Both the position numbers and the translations under genes were made by a program. From assembly GCA_002898315.1 (NCBI GenBank), contig BEHV01000003.1:1-64000 (forward strand): 64,000 bases of DNA. Reading direction: 5' to 3'. A model generated the notes under the pieces. The model saw nothing but the letters and a program-made list of their open reading frames with translations, made no database searches and was not told the DNA's origin. Source of the DNA: a bacterium HR19. Its GTDB lineage: Bacteria; Calescibacteriota; Calescibacteriia; Calescibacteriales; Calescibacteriaceae. Positions 1 through 8,859 of this stretch are shown piece by piece (the first letter of the stretch is position 1; each line of letters starts with the position of its first letter).

Positions 1-1
1 A

Positions 2-112
2 ACAACATCAGAAAAACTCAAAGCAAAAGATATGTTTTTGAACTATGTAGATGGAGAAGAAGAGCTTGTAATAGTTGAAGAGGGAAAAATTATAACCTTC
101 AGGAAAAAGTAA
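2..112 (+). CDS. C-terminal end of an unidentified protein (5' partial)
   Basis: The frame starting at base 2 is open from the window edge to TAA at 110-112 and encodes 36 residues ending in GKIITFRKK. The tail is acidic then basic, with alternating hydrophobic residues that look like a final beta-hairpin. The following gene starts 24 bases later on the same strand. The fragment is too short to assign a family. It is called because the frame is open, its composition matches the neighbouring coding sequence, and it ends just before the next start. Confidence 0.55.
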   Translation, partial: TTSEKLKAKDMFLNYVDGEEELVIVEEGKIITFRKK

Positions 113-124
113 TTTTTTAAAGCA

Positions 125-130
125 TAGAAT
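125..130 (+). promoter_or_regulatory. -10-like hexamer placed for a leaderless transcript
   Basis: TAGAAT (5 of 6 matches to TATAAT) lies 6 bases before the ATG at 137, and there is no Shine-Dalgarno sequence. This spacing would start transcription at or next to the start codon. It is one of several similar sites in the window; no clear -35 box is seen. Confidence 0.45.
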
Positions 131-136
131 TGAAAA

Positions 137-2764
137 ATGAATAACCGGTTAATTCTTCTGAGTTCTGCATCTGCTATATTGATTATCGCTCTGATAATTA
201 TACTTACCCGCGAATGCCAGCGAAAGAAAAATCCCTCATCTGAAATAACTATTAATATAGATGTTTCCCCTAAAAGCGGAGCAGAACCACTGATAGCAAA
301 TGTGAAAGTTTATGTAAAATCAAAAATGAAAATAAGAGAGGTAAAAATAGATTTCAACGGAGATAAAAATTACGAATACTCTACTTATCCCAACTCAGAA
401 ACATTCTACCAGGAATTTCTGACAGAATTTATAGCTTATGACCCTCCCGAAAACTTTCCTCTGCAAGGAACAGATTACTGGTCAGAAGTCACGATATATG
501 TGAGAGCTAGTAACTCTGCACAGGAGAGCGAAAAGAGTGAAAAAGTTCAGGTACTCTGGATTGGACCACCTAAATTTTTTCTCGTAGCAGATAAATGCTC
601 TGGCCCCCCACCACTTCAGGTCAATTTCAAAGTAGTATTTGAAGAGAAACCTTACGATAGATATGATTTTAAATGGGATTGCTACGGCGAAAAAAAATTT
701 GACAAAAGCACGACAGAAAACACATTCACCTGCAACTTTGAAACAATAGGGCTTTACCCATCTTCTGTATCAGTACTAGCACCTAACAAAAGATATAAAA
801 TATCCCCCTATATCTACTGCGGAAAAATATCAGATAACCTTATCTCAAAATACATAGAGGTTCTATCTGAAAGAGTCCTGCCACAATTTATCCTCTCAAT
901 ACCCAATGAAGTAGAAATCTCAGATATAGTCGGAGATAGTATAGTGCTTTTAGGAATCCCAGGAATAATCATTGCAGAAGGCAAAGAAATAAAAGATTTT
1001 TTTGGGGTCTTCTCCCTATCCGCAACAGAATCGGGAACTCAAAAAGAAATTGATGCTTCAAAAATCTCCTCCTTCCCCCTCAACCTTATATCTTCAAAAG
1101 TATGGGAAAATAAAGTTTATTTCTCATCATCATACGGGGGAACTTATGTCTGGGAAAAAGAAACAAAATCTATAAAAAAACTCATAGACCACCCATTTTC
1201 TGTCTTCCCCTATAATTCATCGGACTTTCTGCTGATAGATAACCTTACAGGGAACATCAAAGTATGCAAAGATGAAAAATTTGAATTCTGCCCATCAACC
1301 TACCCACCAAATATCACATCACTAATAGACCAGATAAAAATAAAGAGAAAAGCAGATGAGCTAAACCTCGTCATAAGATATACAGAAGGTTCCCTTGAAT
1401 ACATAAAATATCAAGGCGAAGGAAAAATAGAGAGAAGAAATATTAATGTTCCCGAAAATTTTAAATATCCGGTCTTAAAATTTGATTTTGACTACCCCGA
1501 TTTTTTCTTCATCCCCGGACCCGGCTCAACTATAATCTATCGTATGAACGCAAATGTTGGTGATGCATCTGAATTAAACCAGCCAGATAAAAGAAATTCT
1601 TTCTCTGCAATCTCCATACTGAATAAAGATAAGTTGATTTTAGGTTTATCTGAAAGACCGTGTGAGGAGAACCCTGATAGACCCTGCAACATAGCAATTT
1701 TCAGCATACCTCAAAAATCATTCCAGCTTTATGAAGGAAATGGAAATGTGGTTCAAATCGCTAATGAAGGAAACTTCATTTATTACCTCAAAAGTAGTTC
1801 GGCACTATTAAGAAGAAAAATTATAGATTTTGGCTCCACCGTAGGGCTGAGCAGAAACGAAGAAGTGCTTTTCCGTCTCCCATCCGGAACGCTATCTGAC
1901 CTTCAATCAGACGAAGACAAAGTTTTCGTTCTTGATATGAACTCGCTTATCTTATTCTCATACGACGGAAACTTCCGCGGATATTATTTTGATCCATCCG
2001 AAGGAGTTATGTCCGCTCTCTTTGTATCTGACCTCATTTTTATCGGAATATCAGACAATAAAACAACACCACAAAAAGAAGGAAAGATAAAGGTGTTGAA
2101 CAAAAATCTTGAGGAAATCACTTCGTTCTCTGATGAAGAAATATCATCAGAATCAATAAACTGCATTTCCGCTCTGAAAAAAGGTGAAAATGATTACTAT
2201 GTATTTATCTGCCTCAACGATTCTATCTCAATACTTTCTCTCTCCTCGGGAAAATTCAATTATATATGCGAAAGCAAACTTGATTCTCCCGGCGTATCGG
2301 TGGTCTCAGATGGAGCAAAATTTTTTGTCTCCTCCTACTCCAAACTATACACAATTTCTGAACTATGCCGTATTTTAGATTCAAAGGACTCTCTCCTTAC
2401 CTTTACACAACTTGATATTGATAACGAAAGAAAACTACTGTTCTCCTCAGAAGGAGAAAATCATCAGTTCAGAATATGGGATATAACATCTGGATACCCA
2501 CAAGAGATAACAAGATATAGTTTAGATGTAGGTGTTGAGTACGATGTTGCAGAAGGAATAACACACATAAAAGACTCATTATATCTTTCCTCTTCATATA
2601 CAGGACTTATAGTTTTTGATATATCTGATATTTCAAAACCCAAACTCATAAGGAAGGTTTATATAACAGATGTATCTGCTGGATTAAGGAAATGTTTTGC
2701 TCTAAAAAACGGGTCAGGAGTAGCATGCTTGACCGGAGGAAATCAGGTTTTCTTCTACAAATAA
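137..2764 (+). CDS. Membrane-anchored PKD / beta-propeller surface protein
   Basis: The protein has 875 residues. The N-terminus has a short charged start and a hydrophobic segment at about residues 5-24 (ILIIALIIILTREC); it could be a signal anchor or an atypical lipobox ending at Cys27. Residues about 38-140 look like a PKD/Ig-type domain (SPKSGAEPLIANVKVYV), and a second similar domain follows at about 150-240 (CSGPPPLQVNFKV). The rest is beta-rich with blade-like repeats. It ends with LVIVD-type repeats (GLIVFDISDISKPKLIRKV), known in beta-propeller surface proteins. Likely exported and exposed on the envelope; no enzymatic motif is seen. The next gene converges on it with a 7-bp gap. Exact function unknown. 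Confidence 0.7.
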   Translation: MNNRLILLSSASAILIIALIIILTRECQRKKNPSSEITINIDVSPKSGAEPLIANVKVYVKSKMKIREVKIDFNGDKNYEYSTYPNSETFYQEFLTEFIAYDPPENFPLQGTDYWSEVTIYVRASNSAQESEKSEKVQVLWIGPPKFFLVADKCSGPPPLQVNFKVVFEEKPYDRYDFKWDCYGEKKFDKSTTENTFTCNFETIGLYPSSVSVLAPNKRYKISPYIYCGKISDNLISKYIEVLSERVLPQFILSIPNEVEISDIVGDSIVLLGIPGIIIAEGKEIKDFFGVFSLSATESGTQKEIDASKISSFPLNLISSKVWENKVYFSSSYGGTYVWEKETKSIKKLIDHPFSVFPYNSSDFLLIDNLTGNIKVCKDEKFEFCPSTYPPNITSLIDQIKIKRKADELNLVIRYTEGSLEYIKYQGEGKIERRNINVPENFKYPVLKFDFDYPDFFFIPGPGSTIIYRMNANVGDASELNQPDKRNSFSAISILNKDKLILGLSERPCEENPDRPCNIAIFSIPQKSFQLYEGNGNVVQIANEGNFIYYLKSSSALLRRKIIDFGSTVGLSRNEEVLFRLPSGTLSDLQSDEDKVFVLDMNSLILFSYDGNFRGYYFDPSEGVMSALFVSDLIFIGISDNKTTPQKEGKIKVLNKNLEEITSFSDEEISSESINCISALKKGENDYYVFICLNDSISILSLSSGKFNYICESKLDSPGVSVVSDGAKFFVSSYSKLYTISELCRILDSKDSLLTFTQLDIDNERKLLFSSEGENHQFRIWDITSGYPQEITRYSLDVGVEYDVAEGITHIKDSLYLSSSYTGLIVFDISDISKPKLIRKVYITDVSAGLRKCFALKNGSGVACLTGGNQVFFYK

Positions 2765-2771
2765 AAAATCC

Positions 2772-4073
2772 TCACCTCATCCTGACAACAAATCCTTTGA
2801 TAAGCGGTTTCCCTCTGTTATCTAATCCTCCACAAGCTATATAAAGCGTACCATCAAAAGATGAAAATGCCTCTATATCTGCGCACACAAGTTCGGTCTT
2901 TATTCTATTTGCCATCCATCCGTCTTTCTCACAAGAGTAAAATATATCCTTCCCCTTCTGATACACGACGCACGGAGAAAGAGAAGAGTAAAAAGAAGCC
3001 AGTGACCCTCCCCAGATATTTTTATCTATTGTTCCTGATTCATCCCACAGCCACTTTGAACGCCTTACAAATGCTTTCAGTTTTCCCTTCTCAATAGCAA
3101 ATAGCCCGGGCACATTACCCTTCCAGAATAACGAACAAAAATCCTCAAAAACATAAGTTAGCTTCGGATATCTAATTCGCACACTTGACACCTCTTCCTT
3201 TGAATATATCCATACACTCTGAGGGTCTAAAAAACCAAAGGGAACCTGAGGGTCTAGCATCGCAACCTCAGAAGAAGGGAAGGTTCTCTCGGGAAGACGA
3301 ATTAAATAAAAATCCGGAATACCTAATTTTTCCGGTTTTGTTAAAAATTCGTTAAAACCACCTTCAACGAAGTCCTTATCATGAGAATCTCTGAAAACAT
3401 CATACAATATGAATTTTAATGAACTTGTATTTTCTGAAAAAAGAGAGATAGAAACAAACCTTTCAGAATATAAGCTTAAATCAAAACATCTCCCATACTT
3501 TTCTTTTATCTCCGCAGTAGATATTAACTTTTCTTCTTTCCTTTCCTGCTGAATATAATTATTAATAAAATTTGGTATTCTGACCTCCCTTTCCAGCTTA
3601 TCAGATACAATCAGAAGATATATTTCGTAATTTTCGTCGTACCAAGAGATAGCTGTCAACCCCGATGAAAGAACCGCAACCGCATCTTTAACACTCCTCG
3701 TAAATTTTTTCCCGCCCGCCTCTATAAACAGAACCTTTGAACTATATTCAAGCCCTAAATTCTGCAAAATAACTTTGACCTTTGATGAAATAACAAGAGG
3801 AACCGCAAAACCTTCGGAGGATATAAAAACATAAGTTGAAGTGTTGGGCATTGAAAATGGAGCGAACCTTATGTTCCCATCCAAATCAGAAAAATATACG
3901 CATACAAAATTTTCATCGCCAATACAGTTGGAGATTTTTGGGAAAAAACCATCTCCAAAATCAACCTCAAATACGCTCCCGCTCCCATTTACGCTCCCGC
4001 TATTGCAAGAAGTGAAAAAACACAGAATAAAAAACAAAAAAATCACCACAGCGGTAATCTTAAAAGAATACAT
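2772..4073 (-). CDS. Predicted lipoprotein, family not recognised
   Basis: The protein has 433 residues from the ATG at 4073, which I prefer to an upstream in-frame start at 4112 because it places a signal peptide directly at the N-terminus: MYSFKITAVVIFLFF, then lipobox FTSC with the lipidated Cys at about residue 22. The mature part starts with a Gly/Ser/Asn linker and is beta-rich with many aromatic residues, suggesting a propeller or barrel-like soluble fold. It is the third gene of a same-strand run with 4119-5342 and 5317-7212, with a 45-bp gap. A TAATTT hexamer 7 bases before the ATG suggests it may also have its own promoter. No family recognised. Confidence 0.65.
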   Translation of the reverse strand: MYSFKITAVVIFLFFILCFFTSCNSGSVNGSGSVFEVDFGDGFFPKISNCIGDENFVCVYFSDLDGNIRFAPFSMPNTSTYVFISSEGFAVPLVISSKVKVILQNLGLEYSSKVLFIEAGGKKFTRSVKDAVAVLSSGLTAISWYDENYEIYLLIVSDKLEREVRIPNFINNYIQQERKEEKLISTAEIKEKYGRCFDLSLYSERFVSISLFSENTSSLKFILYDVFRDSHDKDFVEGGFNEFLTKPEKLGIPDFYLIRLPERTFPSSEVAMLDPQVPFGFLDPQSVWIYSKEEVSSVRIRYPKLTYVFEDFCSLFWKGNVPGLFAIEKGKLKAFVRRSKWLWDESGTIDKNIWGGSLASFYSSLSPCVVYQKGKDIFYSCEKDGWMANRIKTELVCADIEAFSSFDGTLYIACGGLDNRGKPLIKGFVVRMR

Positions 4074-4080
4074 AAAACAT

Positions 4081-4086
4081 AAATTA
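4081..4086 (-). promoter_or_regulatory. -10-like hexamer before lipoprotein start
   Basis: On the minus strand TAATTT lies 7 bases upstream of the ATG at 4073, with no Shine-Dalgarno. It fits the leaderless pattern seen at other genes here, but AT-rich intergenic sequence makes chance matches likely. Confidence 0.3.
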
Positions 4087-4118
4087 ACAAAAAAATCAGT
4101 AATTTTACACAAATAGCT

Positions 4119-5342
4119 TCAAAAGATTTTTTCAAGCTCCAGCTGATATTTCCCATCAACCCTCTTAAAATAAATAATGTAAGGGAAACCTTTGAGCAAT
4201 ACCGGATAAATCAAACCCTTTTTATCTTCCCTGTTCCAAAAAGAAAAAATACCAAAAAATATAGTAGAAGTATTGCTAAATTCATCGGGAATAGAAAAAA
4301 CAGATACTGGATATGAAAAAGCAACTTTTATATTACAACCTCTGATAAGTCCGGAAAACTTAAATTTTCTTCTGAAACTCTCACCATCAAAATCACCAGC
4401 ATAAGCAGAACAAAATTTTTCACCACCCACCTCAGAAACTAACTCCATATCCGCAAAAAGCAAATTTTCACCATCTCCTACCACATCCAAAAAAACCTGC
4501 GAACCTTTCCTGGGAACAATCTTGTATTTCACAGAAAAATCTTGATTTGGCGGAAGATTTTTTATTTTCAGAATAATCTGCCTCCCCCTCACCTCAAAAG
4601 AAAAATCTCTGAAATCAGAACCACTAAGATATAATCTGACGCTACCTGCATCTATATCTCCAAATTCATTTTCAGATGTGTAAGCAACAAAAACATTTTC
4701 ATCAGGCGAAAAATAAAAACTTACCTTTTCCTCGTAATAACCTTCACCTACTATTCCTGCTTTTCCGGAAAATATGTCTTTCCAGTATGCTATATTATCT
4801 GAAATCCAGAAAGCAATTGCTCTCCCCTTTGCAATAACTCCCAGAACTTTCTTCGGAACGGAAACACTTTCCGCAATCACAATTTCCTGATTCTTCCCGC
4901 TTTCGTAAAGAAAAATCTTTCCATCCCTATAATAAATAACAGAACCAGATGAAACAAAATAAAAAGGATATAATGGATCAACGGGAAAATCTATTTTCTT
5001 TTGTCCATCACCTTCAAAGACGATAACATCTCCTTCTCTTGTGATGAGGGTTTTCTCATCTACTATGTCAGCTACTTCTTCAAACCGCAAAGGAACAGCT
5101 CTAACCTTCCACCCATCGGTCAAGGAAAAAGAATAAATCTCACTTTTATCTGTAAAAACAAATAACTTTTCGGGTGACGACCTGAACAAAACATTGCCAG
5201 CAGAAAATTCGGTATACCATATATTTTCTGACTCTACAGAAGATTCTCTCTTTTCCTCCCTTTTACAGCAGAACAAAATAAGAAATACAGAAATAAGAGA
5301 AAGGAGGAAAAATCTCTCATAAGCATTTTTTATAGTATTCAT
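4119..5342 (-). CDS. Predicted lipoprotein, family not recognised
   Basis: The protein has 407 residues. The N-terminus MNTIKNAYERFFLLSLISVF is a signal peptide followed by LILFCC, a probable lipobox (Cys25 or Cys26), then a charged linker rich in Glu, Lys and Arg. The mature protein is beta-rich with repeated short strands, like the gene after it. The start overlaps the end of the upstream gene by 26 bases, and AGAAGGA sits directly before the ATG, so translational coupling is likely. It forms an operon with 5317-7212 and probably 2772-4073. No catalytic motif is seen. Confidence 0.65.
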   Translation of the reverse strand: MNTIKNAYERFFLLSLISVFLILFCCKREEKRESSVESENIWYTEFSAGNVLFRSSPEKLFVFTDKSEIYSFSLTDGWKVRAVPLRFEEVADIVDEKTLITREGDVIVFEGDGQKKIDFPVDPLYPFYFVSSGSVIYYRDGKIFLYESGKNQEIVIAESVSVPKKVLGVIAKGRAIAFWISDNIAYWKDIFSGKAGIVGEGYYEEKVSFYFSPDENVFVAYTSENEFGDIDAGSVRLYLSGSDFRDFSFEVRGRQIILKIKNLPPNQDFSVKYKIVPRKGSQVFLDVVGDGENLLFADMELVSEVGGEKFCSAYAGDFDGESFRRKFKFSGLIRGCNIKVAFSYPVSVFSIPDEFSNTSTIFFGIFSFWNREDKKGLIYPVLLKGFPYIIYFKRVDGKYQLELEKIF

Positions 5343-7212
5343 TCCTTCTTATGAATATCACAATAAGAGAAATCAGAGCAAAGAGCCAGATAAAGGAAGA
5401 GGTTATCGCGCATCCGCCGCCTTCCTTCTGAAATTCACCAACCTGGGTCACAGGGTCGGTCCAACCAGAGCAATCGTTTGTCGGGCATTTTTCAATCGTG
5501 ACATCCATAGATTGTAAAAGAGCATAGTTATCTGTTCTTCTCAAATTAAGTTTGCAATTCCCGTATAGATTAGAAGGAAGGGTAACATATTTGCTTTCTC
5601 CACAACGAAGAGTTCCAAAACCCATCAACATACTACCATTTGGACAGACAATTTCAAGACCGCAGTAATTACAGCTCGCTCCAAAGAAATCCACTTTCAA
5701 ATTTGCGGTCGTTTTCAGAGGACGAGGATTTACATCTGAAACCGCTACTGATGCATTGATAAAGTTTGACCCCACCAAAAGCCAACCCGCATTTGCGGGT
5801 CTAGTGAAAAGCTCAATACCAAAAGGTATCCATCTTGTAAGTGCTTGATATATTTTCACTATGGGAAAGTTCTGCAAAGTAGCTGCAAGCTGATTTATTA
5901 TGAAATTCACCCCTTGACCGCAACCCGTAAAACCAAGCTTATTGAGAAGCCATTTTATAAATCCCCCACCCGAAAAAACAGTCTGAGATAAAAGGTTCAA
6001 AATCTCATCCCACGCTCCGGAATCTATTATACTTTTCCAACTCATTTTTTCAGCATCGGGTAAGCCCCAATTTGTAATTGTAGAAGCAACCCATCCCCAT
6101 GTATCTCCATCGGGAATACACGCCGCTATATTAGGTACAACAATCTCTATGACAAATTTCACTATCCTTCCTGTATTTGCCAAGAGCCCTATTCTTTTTA
6201 CTGGGTCAGTAAATATAGACCAGCTCATCTCCCAACCTTTTGATATTTTCATAAGATGCATTCCCTGAGGAACAGAAACGGAAGTATATACCTTCGGATT
6301 AATAAAATTAAATGAAATAATGTTGCCTAGTGAGAGGTCTATTTTTCCATCCTGAGCCTTAACCACAAAAGTTTTTTTCAGACCCCCACCTTTATCCCAA
6401 GGTGTCTTCGCATCTATGAAACCCCCACCGTAATATACCATCGTCTGACTCTTAAACTCTATTGTCTGACTATCTACTGTTCTGGGTTTTGGAGCACCTG
6501 CCGGGAAATAAATTTCATCATCCCTAACACAATTTGAAGTCCCCTGGGTATATCCCGGCTCTTCGCCTTCCCATTCCTTCCACATTATTCTATTACCTTT
6601 ATCAATATTCTCTACTACATCATCTATACCCTTCACCTGGATTGATTTTCTTACATCTTCAGCTATTTTACTTGCAAGTATATATATGTCTTGCGTTTGT
6701 GTGAGTGAGCCAGGGTATTTTGAATTTATTTCTGCTATCCTTCTGACAAGTTCTTCAAATTTAGGGTGGACTACCACTTTATCTGCGACATAAACAAGCG
6801 CCTTTGGACTGAACATCCAAAAATAAGGAGGAGACATAATGACGAGCGCAAGAGCAGTAGTTCTTTCATCTATATTCACCCTTTCCCTCTGATAAAAGTA
6901 AGAGAGATTTTTAGCACCAACCTCTATCGCTAACTCCTCCGGGATTACATAAGACATAAAATAAAGTGAATTTTTATCGTCAACCGCAAAAAGAGTTTGA
7001 GGAACATCTGCCTCCCAGCCCTTTATATCTACTGTTGAATCGTAATTTGCAGGCTTACTACCGTAAATAGACCATACGACAATATTTTTCTCTTTTATAA
7101 GATTGCTCCAATCCCTTTTCCCTCCTTGATCTTCGGGTAGTGTTCCACACCCTACAATAAAACCAAAAAACGCTACTGAAATAAAAAACCAAAAACTTTT
7201 TTTCCACGTCAT
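5317..7212 (-). CDS. Large exported lipoprotein with C-terminal Cys sorting-signal-like tail
   Basis: The protein has 631 residues from the ATG at 7212. This start is chosen over an in-frame GTG at 7230 because GGAGGTGA ends 8 bases before the ATG. The N-terminus is a signal peptide with lipobox FIVGC (Cys22). The C-terminus has a Cys-rich beta domain (several Cys at about 520-600), then EGGGCA, one hydrophobic helix, and RRNEYYKK. This Gly-Gly-Gly-Cys / helix / basic arrangement resembles MYXO-CTERM or Synergist-CTERM sorting signals, which are known to be processed by membrane proteases. It is the first gene of a three-gene lipoprotein operon and has a good sigma-70-like promoter. The middle region matches no family I recognise. 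Confidence 0.7.
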   Translation of the reverse strand: MTWKKSFWFFISVAFFGFIVGCGTLPEDQGGKRDWSNLIKEKNIVVWSIYGSKPANYDSTVDIKGWEADVPQTLFAVDDKNSLYFMSYVIPEELAIEVGAKNLSYFYQRERVNIDERTTALALVIMSPPYFWMFSPKALVYVADKVVVHPKFEELVRRIAEINSKYPGSLTQTQDIYILASKIAEDVRKSIQVKGIDDVVENIDKGNRIMWKEWEGEEPGYTQGTSNCVRDDEIYFPAGAPKPRTVDSQTIEFKSQTMVYYGGGFIDAKTPWDKGGGLKKTFVVKAQDGKIDLSLGNIISFNFINPKVYTSVSVPQGMHLMKISKGWEMSWSIFTDPVKRIGLLANTGRIVKFVIEIVVPNIAACIPDGDTWGWVASTITNWGLPDAEKMSWKSIIDSGAWDEILNLLSQTVFSGGGFIKWLLNKLGFTGCGQGVNFIINQLAATLQNFPIVKIYQALTRWIPFGIELFTRPANAGWLLVGSNFINASVAVSDVNPRPLKTTANLKVDFFGASCNYCGLEIVCPNGSMLMGFGTLRCGESKYVTLPSNLYGNCKLNLRRTDNYALLQSMDVTIEKCPTNDCSGWTDPVTQVGEFQKEGGGCAITSSFIWLFALISLIVIFIRRNEYYKKCL

Positions 7213-7220
7213 TTTCTCTT

Positions 7221-7228
7221 TCACCTCC
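7221..7228 (-). promoter_or_regulatory. Shine-Dalgarno that fixes the start at 7212
   Basis: On the minus strand GGAGGTGA ends 8 bases before the ATG at 7212. The in-frame GTG at 7230 lies upstream of this site and so is unlikely to be the start. Confidence 0.7.
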
Positions 7229-7250
7229 ACGTACTGGTTCTTACCAATTT

Positions 7251-7278
7251 AATTTAATCATTCTTTAAAAAAAGTCAA
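7251..7278 (-). promoter_or_regulatory. Sigma-70-like promoter of the lipoprotein operon
   Basis: On the minus strand TTGACT (7273-7278) and TAAATT (7251-7256) are separated by 16 bases. This is the clearest -35/-10 pair seen. Predicted transcription starts near 7244, leaving a leader of about 30 bases that contains the Shine-Dalgarno for the gene starting at 7212. Confidence 0.5.
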
Positions 7279-7342
7279 GCAAAATGAAAAGATTTTTTAT
7301 CCTAAAATCACAAAGTAAAGATCAACTTGATAATATTTAAGA

Positions 7343-7348
7343 TATAAA
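7343..7348 (+). promoter_or_regulatory. -10-like hexamer placed for a leaderless transcript
   Basis: TATAAA (5 of 6 matches) lies 5 bases before the ATG at 7354, with no Shine-Dalgarno between. It faces the divergent promoter at 7251-7278. Confidence 0.4.
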
Positions 7349-7353
7349 GCATT

Positions 7354-8859
7354 ATGTTCAGTGTCTCAATAATAATTTCAGGGGTGATTTTCCTCGCTTC
7401 TTTTATATGGGCATACTTTTTCTTCAACTATCCTACATTAGATGATATAGCAAGAGCGTACTCATTTATACATGCATTCGTAAAAAAAGATGTATATATC
7501 TACCAGCTTGATACAAGCTACCACGGGGCGCTTATCAACGGCATAGTATACTATATCTTCTTCAAAATCTTCGGGATAAATATTCTGTCCTGGCGCATTT
7601 CAAATTCATTTATGCTCGCATTAGCATCAGCAGTAGCTTTATCATACCTCAAGAGAAATCAGCAGAAAGTAATCTTTGCAATTTTGATGATTTTTTCAGA
7701 TATAGCTTTCAGAAGAAATATTCTTCTTGGTGGGGACTATGCGATAATTCCTCTGCTCACTTTCTCAACAATCCTCTTACCACCATTCATCAGAGGCATT
7801 TCGGCAGGACTTGGATTATCAACAAATCCGCTTTTTATATTCCTCCTTCCCATAGCACTATACAAAAACAGCAAAAAAAAGTTTCTGACTGGCTTTCTCA
7901 TCGGTCTAACCCCACTCTTGATATTCAACGCGTACAATGTGATAATAAACTTGAATCTGGCAAACCTCTCTGACTTCAAATTACCTCTTCCTCCAACTTT
8001 AGCAGACATGCTGATAAGATATAAAGAAGTAATCTCATCAGAGACCATAAAAACGAGAGGTTTTCACATCTATACTCTTTTTGTTCTTTTGCTTATCTCA
8101 ATTCTCATGCTGAAAAATTCAAAATTTCTCAACTTCAACTTCGTGGTCTCATACCTGATATACTTTTATTCTTCACTGATAGAAGAAAGATATTCTTTAT
8201 TCTTCTACTGCCTTTCCTTCCTTACAATAGCAGATAGCTTTCCATACCTTACAGAAAAAAAAGAAATAGGGGAAGAAAATAAAGCTTCAACAATAGTAAG
8301 AAAAATAACACAAGCTGTATTTCTGCTACTTATAGTCCTTTTTGTATATTCATCGCTCTTTTCTCTATCTTCTGACAAAAACCCATGCATCAGCTACCTT
8401 CAGTTCCCATACTCCCACAAACACTGCTCAAAATTTGACTACAAACCCATAATAAAAGATGTCCTGTGCCTTAAAGATTACTTAGAAAAAAACAACTTAG
8501 ATTACAAGGAATTCGGTGGAGATGTATTATCCACAGGATTGATAAAATTCTTCAACCCCTCGGCAAATATATATTACCTCTTCAACCCATGGACATATTT
8601 CATACCACGAGAATTTAACGGAGAAACAAAATTAAGGTTTTCCATAGAATACTACGGTTTGAGTTATCCTCCACCCCGAGAAGAATATGACCTTGGTTTT
8701 ATAAGAAGGAGTATAGATATATGCAACTTTAAAATAAGAGCTTATTATCCACCCATGACAAGAGAGGAAATTCAAAAAGGTATTTTCGGAAAATCATATG
8801 TGAGAGAATCTGGAATAAAAGAAATATTGAGCCATATTCTTCAAAATTATAGAAAATGA
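7354..8859 (+). CDS. Polytopic membrane protein, possible lipid-linked-sugar glycosyltransferase
   Basis: The protein has 501 residues. About eight to ten hydrophobic segments fill the first two thirds, followed by a soluble C-terminal domain of about 140 residues with four Cys. An acidic motif TLDDIAR follows the first membrane helix (about residues 28-34). Membrane glycosyltransferases of the ArnT/PMT fold carry Asp/Glu in the same first periplasmic loop, and the overall shape fits, but sequence similarity is too weak for a firm call. It is translationally coupled to the SGNH hydrolase gene through an ATGA overlap. Probable role: surface polysaccharide or protein glycosylation (inference). 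Confidence 0.55.
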   Translation: MFSVSIIISGVIFLASFIWAYFFFNYPTLDDIARAYSFIHAFVKKDVYIYQLDTSYHGALINGIVYYIFFKIFGINILSWRISNSFMLALASAVALSYLKRNQQKVIFAILMIFSDIAFRRNILLGGDYAIIPLLTFSTILLPPFIRGISAGLGLSTNPLFIFLLPIALYKNSKKKFLTGFLIGLTPLLIFNAYNVIINLNLANLSDFKLPLPPTLADMLIRYKEVISSETIKTRGFHIYTLFVLLLISILMLKNSKFLNFNFVVSYLIYFYSSLIEERYSLFFYCLSFLTIADSFPYLTEKKEIGEENKASTIVRKITQAVFLLLIVLFVYSSLFSLSSDKNPCISYLQFPYSHKHCSKFDYKPIIKDVLCLKDYLEKNNLDYKEFGGDVLSTGLIKFFNPSANIYYLFNPWTYFIPREFNGETKLRFSIEYYGLSYPPPREEYDLGFIRRSIDICNFKIRAYYPPMTREEIQKGIFGKSYVRESGIKEILSHILQNYRK

